A DNA stretch of 7,797 nucleotides from Lentisphaerota bacterium. GTDB lineage: Bacteria > Verrucomicrobiota > Kiritimatiellia > RFP12 > UBA3636. The DNA lies in assembly GCA_012514445.1 (NCBI GenBank), contig JAAZAI010000377.1, positions 1-7,797 of the forward strand. Direction: 5' to 3'. Position numbers and translations under genes: made by a program. The notes beneath the pieces are model-generated. The model saw nothing but the letters and a program-made list of their open reading frames with translations. It was not told the origin of the DNA and made no database searches. This document shows positions 1-5,485 of the stretch, piece after piece; within the stretch, counting starts at the first letter, position 1; every line of letters starts with the position of its first letter.

Positions 1-2
1 AC

Positions 3-1223
3 ACCGTCGGCTTCCTTCGCCAGCACGGTCGCCGCGTCGTGTTCGACGCCGAGCATTTCTTCGACGGCTACAAGGACGACGCCGCCTTCGCCCTGAAGAT
101 GCTGCGCACCGCCGTGGACGCGGGCGCGGACCTGGTCGCGCTTTGCGATACGAACGGCGGCACGCTGCCCTTCGAGGTCTTCTCGATCGTGCAGGACGTC
201 TGCGCCCGGCTCCCCGGCGTGGCGGTGGGCGTCCACTGCCACAACGACGGCGGGATGGGCGTCGCCGACTCCCTCGAGGGCGTCCGCGCGGGCGCCGTCC
301 AGGTGCAGGGCTGCATGAACGGCTACGGCGAGCGCTCGGGCAACGCCAACCTCACCACGATCATCCCCGCGCTCGAGCTCAAGATGGGCTGCCGCTGCAT
401 CGGCGAAGGACGGCTGCGCAACTTGCGAGAAACCTCGCTCTGCGTGGACGACCTCGTCAACCAGCGCCCCGACATCCGCGCGCCTTACGTCGGCGAGGCC
501 TCGTTCAGCCACAAGGCCGGCGCCCACGTCTCCGGCGTCCAGAAGAACCCCGCCTCCTTCGAGCACGTCCCGCCCGAGGCCGTCGGCAACGAACGGCGCA
601 TCGTGATCAGCGAGCTCTCCGGCGGCGCCAACATCCTCCACCGGCTCAAGCAGATGGGCGTCGGCGAGGCCGACGTCTCGCGCGAGGACGTCAAGCGAGT
701 CCTCGCCGAGCTCAAGAAGCGCGAAGGGGAGGGGTACAGCTTCGAGTCGGCCGACGGCTCGTTCGAGATCCTCGTCAAGAAGGCGCTGATGCGCCACAAG
801 CCGTTCTTCCAGCTCGACTCGTTCCGCGTCATCGTCGAGAAGCGCGGGGCCGACCAGCCCTGCATCAGCGAAGCGACGGTCAAGCTCCAGGTCGACGGCC
901 AGTCGGAGCACACGGTCGGCGAGGGCTCCGGCCCCGTCGACGCGCTCGACCAGGCGCTGCGCGCCGCCCTCGGCCGCTTCTATCCCGCCATCAACGACGT
1001 GGCGCTGACCGACTTCCGTGTGCGCATCCTCGACCCGAACGAGGCCACCGGCGCCACGACCCGCGTGCTCATCGAATCCTCCGACGGCGTCCGCCAGTGG
1101 GGCACGGTGGGCGTCTCCCCCAACATCATCGAGGCCTCCTGGGAGGCGTTGCTCGATTCGGTGGAATACAAGCTCTTCGCCGACGAAAGCGCGCGCCCGG
1201 CCGACTCCGGCGCTCAAAACTGA
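3..1223 (+). CDS. cimA: (R)-citramalate synthase, 5'-truncated by window edge
   Basis: This enzyme condenses acetyl-CoA with pyruvate to (R)-citramalate, the first step of the threonine-independent route to 2-oxobutyrate and isoleucine, in the cytoplasm. The frame is open from base 3, giving 406 visible residues; about 120-140 N-terminal residues, with the first catalytic motif of the DRE-TIM barrel, lie upstream. Visible in order: DAEHFFDGYK (fragment residues 15-24), CDTNGGTLP, the metal-binding HCHND (78-82), and the family signature NGYGERSGNANL (106-117). The linker SHKAGAHVSGV and SELSGGANI follow, then a C-terminal LeuA-type dimerisation/allosteric domain from about residue 275. The FFDGYK block and the linker wording favour CimA over 2-isopropylmalate or homocitrate synthase; the specificity call rests on these motifs. 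The GTG at 39 is an internal valine codon, not the start. The gene ends 54 bases before the next one, so it is probably a separate unit from the mla operon. Confidence 0.92.
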   Translation, partial: TVGFLRQHGRRVVFDAEHFFDGYKDDAAFALKMLRTAVDAGADLVALCDTNGGTLPFEVFSIVQDVCARLPGVAVGVHCHNDGGMGVADSLEGVRAGAVQVQGCMNGYGERSGNANLTTIIPALELKMGCRCIGEGRLRNLRETSLCVDDLVNQRPDIRAPYVGEASFSHKAGAHVSGVQKNPASFEHVPPEAVGNERRIVISELSGGANILHRLKQMGVGEADVSREDVKRVLAELKKREGEGYSFESADGSFEILVKKALMRHKPFFQLDSFRVIVEKRGADQPCISEATVKLQVDGQSEHTVGEGSGPVDALDQALRAALGRFYPAINDVALTDFRVRILDPNEATGATTRVLIESSDGVRQWGTVGVSPNIIEASWEALLDSVEYKLFADESARPADSGAQN

Positions 1224-1227
1224 CCGA

Positions 1228-1255
1228 GCCTCCGGACCGGTGACGGACCGGAGGC
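1228..1255 (+). terminator. GC-rich hairpin after cimA, possible terminator
   Basis: A near-perfect inverted repeat begins four bases after the cimA stop codon. Eight base pairs (GCCTCCGG with CCGGAGGC), one symmetric A-A mismatch and three more pairs (CCG with CGG) close a GTGA loop, which is a GNRA-type tetraloop in RNA. The position between cimA and the lipoprotein gene suggests transcription termination or protection of the cimA mRNA 3' end. No T-run follows (the next bases are GCCCACCC), so it is not a classical intrinsic terminator. The structure is seen directly; the function is inferred. Confidence 0.45.
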
Positions 1256-1277
1256 GCCCACCCGAAACGCATCCGCA

Positions 1278-2798
1278 ATGAAACAGCGTCCGAAACAGCA
1301 TGGCGGCGGCTTGAAGGCCCGGCGATCCGCCAGCCTCGCCGCGCTGGCGGGCGTTGCGCTGCTTGCCGGCGGATGCGCTTCGCCGACGACCGGACGCGTC
1401 CGCGACGCCCAGCTCCTCTACGGCGACTGGCAGCGCCCCGCCGCCATCGCGGAGGCGCGCCAGGCCGGGCCGTTCTTCGAGCACGTCGCGACGGCCGACG
1501 GCGCTCGGCGCGATTCCTGGCGCCCGTTTCTCCATACGCGCATCACAACGGCCGACGGCGCGGCTTCGCATGACGAATGGCTTTGGCCCGTCTACAGCGC
1601 GAACCGTCGCGACGGCGCGCTCTCCTGGCGCTTCCTCCTGTGGTTCGGGCAGGACTCCGCCACGGCGGACGACGACGCCTCGCAGCGGCTCTGGCTCTTC
1701 CCGATCTGGTTCCAGGGACGGAGCCAGCAGGGGGAGGACTACGCCGCGCTGTTTCCCGTCTACGGCACGATCTGCGACATGATCGCCGACCGCATCCACT
1801 TCGCGCTCTTCCCGCTCTGGCTCGAAGTCGACCGCGTCGGCAACCGCACGCAGAACGTCCTGTGGCCCATTTTCAGCCGCACCCGCGGCGAGACGGCCAA
1901 CGGCTTCAAGGTCTTTCCGCTCTACGGTCGGCTCGAGCGCACTGGAAAGGGTCGCGAGAAGTTCGCGCTGTGGCCGATCTGGACCTCCTCCGTCCACACG
2001 AACCGCAACCCCGGCACGGCCTGGATGCTCTTCCCGGTCGTCGGCCGCGTGAATCGCGAAAGCGAATCGACGTGGATGGCGCTGCCGCCCTTCTTCAACT
2101 TCACGCACGGACGCGGCAAGCTTGAGGGCTACCGCAAGATCAACTGCCCCTGGCCGATCATCCGCATCGTGGACGAGGGGCCCATGCGCAAGCGCGTCTT
2201 CTTCCCCTTCTGGGGGCGCAAGTGGCACGTCGCCGGCAAGTACGACGCCTGCTGGGCGGTGTGGCCTTTCTACAGCTCCCGCCATGTCGTCAAGCGCGAC
2301 GTCCGCGAAAAGGCGCGGTCGCTGACGCCCGTGTACCACCAGTCGAGCCTGATGCGCGACGCCGACGGCGATGGCGAATTCGAGACGCCCGTCGAGAACT
2401 TCCTCCGCGTCTGGCCGCTCTTCTCCGCGCGCGCCGACGGCACGAACAGCTTTCTCAAGGTGCCGGATCTGAGCTTTTCGAAGCGCACGGGCGCGCTCGA
2501 ACGCAACCTCCTCGACATGTTCACGCTCTACACGCGCGGCGGCGAGACGTCGCCGCGCCGCGTGGACCACGAGGCGCTCTGGGGAATGCTCCGCCTGGGC
2601 CGCGGCGAGGCGTACCGGGCTACGCGCGTCTGGCCGGTTTGGGACGCCGAGGAGGAGGCGGACGCCTGGTCGTGGTCGCTGCTCGGCGGCCTGCTCGGGC
2701 GCCGCGGCGACGCGGACGCCGCCCGCTGGCGCTACTTGTGGTTCTTCGGAGGTGAAGCGCCGAACACGAAAGCCCTCGGAAAGGAGGACGCGCCATGA
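1278..2798 (+). CDS. Predicted lipoprotein with aromatic-Pro repeats, first gene of mla operon
   Basis: I do not recognise this 506-residue family. The N-terminus has basic residues (KARR, 13-16), a hydrophobic stretch (about 18-30) and a lipobox-like AGGC with Cys33, so it is probably a lipoprotein anchored in the inner or outer membrane. Ala rather than Leu at -3 makes the lipobox slightly atypical. From about residue 81 to 455 the protein is dominated by a repeated motif, [W/F]-P-hydrophobic-aromatic, e.g. LWPVY, LFPIW, LFPVY, LFPLW, LWPIF, VFPLY, LWPIW, VWPFY, VWPLF, VWPVW. Prolines recur about every 17-22 residues between 142 and 351, suggesting a regular beta-rich repeat fold. A DADGDGEFE segment (361-369) resembles calcium-binding DxDxDG loops. 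The stop codon overlaps the mlaE start (ATGA), tying it to phospholipid transport; a partner role at the envelope is inference. No clear Shine-Dalgarno precedes ATG 1278. An in-frame TTG at 1311 would give a more typical signal-peptide length (Cys at residue 22). Confidence 0.8.
   Translation: MKQRPKQHGGGLKARRSASLAALAGVALLAGGCASPTTGRVRDAQLLYGDWQRPAAIAEARQAGPFFEHVATADGARRDSWRPFLHTRITTADGAASHDEWLWPVYSANRRDGALSWRFLLWFGQDSATADDDASQRLWLFPIWFQGRSQQGEDYAALFPVYGTICDMIADRIHFALFPLWLEVDRVGNRTQNVLWPIFSRTRGETANGFKVFPLYGRLERTGKGREKFALWPIWTSSVHTNRNPGTAWMLFPVVGRVNRESESTWMALPPFFNFTHGRGKLEGYRKINCPWPIIRIVDEGPMRKRVFFPFWGRKWHVAGKYDACWAVWPFYSSRHVVKRDVREKARSLTPVYHQSSLMRDADGDGEFETPVENFLRVWPLFSARADGTNSFLKVPDLSFSKRTGALERNLLDMFTLYTRGGETSPRRVDHEALWGMLRLGRGEAYRATRVWPVWDAEEEADAWSWSLLGGLLGRRGDADAARWRYLWFFGGEAPNTKALGKEDAP
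1518..2642 (+). repeat. Protein-level ~19-residue aromatic-Pro repeats within the lipoprotein
   Basis: The motif prolines lie at protein residues 83, 104, 142, 160, 179, 197, 214, 233, 253, 271, 293, 310, 330, 351, 380 and 453. The central run (142-351) has spacings of 18, 19, 18, 17, 19, 20, 18, 22, 17, 20 and 21. The DNA has diverged, so this is an old protein repeat rather than recent tandem duplication. The residue after Pro is usually V, I, L or F and the next is usually W, Y or F. The segments between motifs are polar and often charged (GRLERTGKGREK, TSSVHTNRN), as expected of strands joined by loops. The outermost units are less certain. Confidence 0.7.
2781..2787 (+). promoter_or_regulatory. 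Shine-Dalgarno for mlaE
   Basis: AAGGAGG lies inside the 3' end of the lipoprotein gene, seven bases before ATG 2795. It is the strongest ribosome binding site in the GC-rich part of the window and fixes the mlaE start at the ATGA overlap. Confidence 0.85.
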
Positions 2799-3604
2799 TC
2801 GTCCGCGAACCCGTTCCGCGCCCCGAACCCCGCAACGCCGTCCAGAAGCTCGGTCAGGACTTCATCGGCGTCATCGCCGAAGTCGGCAAGGCGGCGATGA
2901 TCTGCGCCGGGGCGTTCGCGAACATGCGCTACGCCATGACGCGCCGTTCGCGCCACGAGATCGTCCGCCAGATTCACGTCTGCGCCGTCAAGAGCCTGCC
3001 GGTCGTCTCCGTCGTGGCGTTCTTCATCGGGATGATCCTGGCGCTGCAGATCGGCATCGAGCTGCGGCGCTACAACCAGGAGTCGCTGATCGGCTCCGCG
3101 GTGATGGCCTCGATGCTGCGCGAGATGGGGCCGTTCATGAGCGGGCTCGTCCTCGCGGCGTGCGTCGGCGCGGCGATGGCCGCGCAGATGGGGACGATGA
3201 CGGTCAACGAGGAGATCGCCGCGCTCGAGATCATGTCCATCGACCCGCTGCGCTTCCTCGTCATGCCTAGGATGGTGGCCATGGTCGTCACCGTGCCGCT
3301 GCTTTCCTTCTACACCTGCCTGCTCGCGCTCGTCGGCGGCGCCGTCGTCGGCTACACGCAGCTCTCGGTGCCGTGGGGCGTTTACTGGACGAATGCCTTC
3401 GACTTCGCCGGCCTGCGGGCGCTGTACGTCGGGCTGTTCAAGGCGCTCGTCTTCGGCATCGTGATCGTCACGGTCGCCTGCTACGAGGGGTTCTCCACGA
3501 CGCGCGGCGCCGTCGGGGTGGGCCAGGCCACGCGCAACAGCGTGATCACGAACTTCCTGATGATCCTGATCCTGGGCTATTTCGTCACGAGGCTTTTCTA
3601 CTGA
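2795..3604 (+). CDS. mlaE: MlaE-type ABC transporter permease (phospholipid transport)
   Basis: Integral inner-membrane permease of the MlaE/TGD1 family; two copies pair with the MlaF ATPase dimer and carry the MlaD ring to move phospholipids to or from the inner membrane. At 269 residues it is typical family length. Hydrophobic segments lie at about 67-88, 112-131, 158-182, 205-229 and 249-265. Family hallmarks are REMGP (109-113), GTMTVNEEIAALEIM with IDPLRFLVMPR (133-159), and the C-terminal YEGFSTTRGAVGVGQATR (230-247). The first ~55 residues look amphipathic and cytosolic or interfacial, as in homologues. Where many relatives read AGRVG, this protein reads AACVG (121-125), so a usually present Arg is Cys. 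The start overlaps the lipoprotein stop by four bases, and the stop shares one base with the mlaF ATG (TGATG). Confidence 0.95.
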   Translation: MIVREPVPRPEPRNAVQKLGQDFIGVIAEVGKAAMICAGAFANMRYAMTRRSRHEIVRQIHVCAVKSLPVVSVVAFFIGMILALQIGIELRRYNQESLIGSAVMASMLREMGPFMSGLVLAACVGAAMAAQMGTMTVNEEIAALEIMSIDPLRFLVMPRMVAMVVTVPLLSFYTCLLALVGGAVVGYTQLSVPWGVYWTNAFDFAGLRALYVGLFKALVFGIVIVTVACYEGFSTTRGAVGVGQATRNSVITNFLMILILGYFVTRLFY

Positions 3605-4368
3605 TGATCCGCTTCGACCATGTCACCAAGCGCTTCGGCGCCAAGACCGTCCTCGACGACGTCTCCTACGAGATCGCCAAGGGCGAGGTCTTCTGCCTCG
3701 TCGGACCCTCCGGCACCGGGAAGAGCGTCAGTCTCAAGCACATGATCCGGCTGCTCACGCCGACCTCCGGGGACGTGTGGGTGGGGGAGGACTGCGTGAG
3801 CGCCGCCGGCGCCTCCGACCTCTCCCGCATCCGCAGTCGCTTCGGCTATCTCTTCCAGAGCGCGGCGCTGCTGGCGTGGATGAACGTGTTCGAGAACGTC
3901 GCCCTTCCGTTGCGCGAGAAGACGAAGCTCTCCGAAGACGAAATCCGCGCGCGCGTGGCCGACGCCCTCGAGAAAGTCGGCCTCGACCCTGACGGCGCCG
4001 CCTATCCCTCCGACCTCTCCGGCGGCATGCAGAAGCGCGCCGGCCTCGCTCGCGCCATCGTCACGGAGCCCGAAATCCTCCTCTACGACGAGCCCACCTC
4101 CGGGCTCGACCCCGTGACCTCGCGCATGATCGACGAGCTCATCGCGGACCTCAACAACCGTCTGGGCACGACGAGCGTCGTCGTGACCCACGACCTGCAC
4201 AGCGCGCTGGCGATCGCGGACCGCATCGCGATGCTCAGCGAGGGCAAGGTCGTGGACATCAAGCCGCCGGCCGAGTTCATCGCCTCGGAGGCGCCGGAAA
4301 TACGTTCGTTCCTCGACGCGCAGTACATCACGCGCCGCGGATCCTGGGAGAAGGAAAGGACAGCATGA
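3604..4368 (+). CDS. mlaF: MlaF-type ABC transporter ATP-binding protein
   Basis: Cytoplasmic ATPase that powers the MlaE/MlaD phospholipid transporter. The 254 residues carry all expected ABC motifs: Walker A GPSGTGKS (34-41), Q-loop Q85 in YLFQSAALL, signature LSGGM followed by QKR (138-145), Walker B ILLYDEP with catalytic Glu163, D-loop SGLD and H-loop His196 (THDLHSA). The FQSAALLAWMNVFENVALPL segment is typical of the Mla/Ttg2A subgroup rather than of sugar or amino-acid importers. The start is ATG 3604, overlapping the mlaE stop; the frame stays open further upstream inside mlaE, but that part lacks ABC homology. A modest GAGG lies 11 bases upstream (3589-3592), so translation probably depends on coupling. 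The C-terminal ~25 residues after EIRSFLD (YITRRGSWEKERTA) are polar and poorly conserved in feel. The stop overlaps mlaD by four bases. Confidence 0.96.
   Translation: MIRFDHVTKRFGAKTVLDDVSYEIAKGEVFCLVGPSGTGKSVSLKHMIRLLTPTSGDVWVGEDCVSAAGASDLSRIRSRFGYLFQSAALLAWMNVFENVALPLREKTKLSEDEIRARVADALEKVGLDPDGAAYPSDLSGGMQKRAGLARAIVTEPEILLYDEPTSGLDPVTSRMIDELIADLNNRLGTTSVVVTHDLHSALAIADRIAMLSEGKVVDIKPPAEFIASEAPEIRSFLDAQYITRRGSWEKERTA
4351..4360 (+). promoter_or_regulatory. Shine-Dalgarno region for mlaD
   Basis: The purine-rich AAGGAAAGGA at the 3' end of mlaF precedes ATG 4365 by four bases (eight from its first AAGGA). It supports initiation at the ATGA overlap. Confidence 0.65.
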
Positions 4369-5480
4369 GCAAAGCCAATTCAAACACCGGCCGTGAGGCC
4401 CGCGTCGAGATCATCGTCGGCGTCTTCGTCGCCCTGATCCTCACGGCGCTGGGGATTTTCACGATCGTCGTCTCCGGCGCGTCCCTCTTCGGGGGCGGCA
4501 CCTCCGTGATCGAGTTTGTCCTGCCCGACGCCATGGGCCTGCGGCGCAACGACCCCGTCATCGCCCGGGGCACTTCGGTCGGCACGGTGAGCGACGTCCA
4601 CTACGACCAGGACGGCGTCCACGTCGAGGCCGAGCTCACCGCCCCCGTCGTCTTCCACGAAGGCTACCGCATCACCGTCGTCGCGACGTCGATTCTCGGC
4701 GGCCGCCAGCTTGTGCTCTTCGAGGGGGATCCGGAGCTCGCGGAAATCACCGATTTGCTCAAGCTCAAGGGCGAGAAGCCGGCCGACATCATGGAGGACG
4801 CCACGGCCGCCGTCGAGAAGATCCGCGCGTTTCTTGAGACGGATGCGCTCGACAATCTCCGCCAGGTTTCGGACGACCTCAAGCAGATCTCCGGGCGCCT
4901 CGAGCGCGGCGAGGGGACGCTGGGCAAGCTGCTCTCCTCCGACGACGAAGTCTACACGAACCTCAACGCCACCGTGGCGAACTTCCGCACGATGACCGAT
5001 CGCCTCGAACGCGGCGAAGGGACGCTCGGCAAGCTTCTCTCCTCCGACGACGCGATCTACACGAACCTCAACGCGACCGTCGTGAACTTCCGCACCATGA
5101 CGGACCGCCTCGAACGCGGCGAAGGCACTCTCGGCAAGCTGCTCTCCTCCGACGACGCAGTCTACGAGAACCTGAATGAGACGCTCGCGGACGTTCGTGC
5201 GATTGCGGATCGTCTCGAGGCGGGGCAGGGGACGCTCGGCAAATTGCTTTCCTCCGACGACGAAGTCTACACGAACCTCAACGCCACCGTGGCGAATCTG
5301 CGTCTCGTGACGGACCGCGTCGCGCAGGGCAAGGGGACGCTCGGGAAGCTGATGTCCGAGGATTCCGAGATGTTCGACAACATCAACGGCGCCGTCTCCG
5401 ACGTCCGGGAAATGCTCGACGACGCCCGCGAGGCCAGCACGCTGAGCACCTTCTCCTCGTTCCTCTTCAGCGGGTTCTAG
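4365..5480 (+). CDS. mlaD: MlaD/MCE-domain substrate-binding protein with five 35-residue repeats
   Basis: Inner-membrane-anchored MCE protein that forms the periplasmic lipid-conducting ring of the Mla transporter. It has one N-terminal membrane segment (about 15-38, VEIIVGVFVALILTALG), then a single MCE domain (about 46-125) with FVLPDAMGLRRNDPVIARG and SILGGRQLVLFEG. A helical linker follows (about 140-177), then five contiguous 35-residue repeats (178-352) built around GxGTLGKLLSSDD. At 371 residues it is about twice the size of E. coli MlaD (roughly 180 residues), the excess being the repeat tail. Tails with GTLGKL repeats are known in MCE proteins of many diderms, so the type is not new, but five exact in-phase copies are notable. 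The protein ends in a Ser/Phe-rich STFSSFLFSGF. The tail probably forms an alpha-helical extension toward the outer membrane (inference). The gene overlaps mlaF by four bases and stops with TAG five bases before the next gene. Confidence 0.95.
   Translation: MSKANSNTGREARVEIIVGVFVALILTALGIFTIVVSGASLFGGGTSVIEFVLPDAMGLRRNDPVIARGTSVGTVSDVHYDQDGVHVEAELTAPVVFHEGYRITVVATSILGGRQLVLFEGDPELAEITDLLKLKGEKPADIMEDATAAVEKIRAFLETDALDNLRQVSDDLKQISGRLERGEGTLGKLLSSDDEVYTNLNATVANFRTMTDRLERGEGTLGKLLSSDDAIYTNLNATVVNFRTMTDRLERGEGTLGKLLSSDDAVYENLNETLADVRAIADRLEAGQGTLGKLLSSDDEVYTNLNATVANLRLVTDRVAQGKGTLGKLMSEDSEMFDNINGAVSDVREMLDDAREASTLSTFSSFLFSGF
4896..5420 (+). repeat. Five in-frame 105-bp direct repeats in mlaD
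   Basis: Units start at 4896, 5001, 5106, 5211 and 5316 with an exact 105-base period (35 codons). The peptide units share GTLGKL; units 1-3 begin RLERGEG, unit 4 RLEAGQG and unit 5 RVAQGKG. Unit 5 is the most diverged. Units 1 and 2 are nearly identical as protein but differ at several synonymous sites. Units 1 and 4, in contrast, share an uninterrupted identical 47-base stretch (4935-4981 and 5250-5296). That pattern points to intragenic recombination or conversion as well as ancient tandem duplication. Confidence 0.93.
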
Positions 5481-5485
5481 CTCAC

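Noticed and set aside
39..41. GTG at 39 as the cimA start codon
   Set aside because: The upstream codons from base 3 continue a sensible CimA sequence (GFLRQHGRRVVFDAEHFFDG), so the gene is cut by the window edge and the GTG encodes an internal Val.
143..1243. An alternative + frame over cimA (366 codons) and a similar one over the glycosyltransferase gene (5578-6966)
   Set aside because: Both are Arg/Ala/Gly/Pro-rich frame-shifted shadows of recognisable proteins.
3373..3603. An upstream extension of the mlaF frame inside mlaE
   Set aside because: The extra 77 residues are Arg-rich shadow sequence of mlaE. The ABC domain begins with MIRFDHVTKRF at ATG 3604.
3598..4383. A 261-codon minus-strand open frame opposite mlaF
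   Set aside because: It lies exactly opposite a gene with all ABC ATPase motifs, has low-complexity Glu/Asp/Arg/Gly/Val composition, and is explained by third-position GC bias.
4896..5420. The 105-bp repeats as a CRISPR array or mobile element
   Set aside because: They are contiguous, in frame, without spacers, and encode a known type of MCE-protein repeat.
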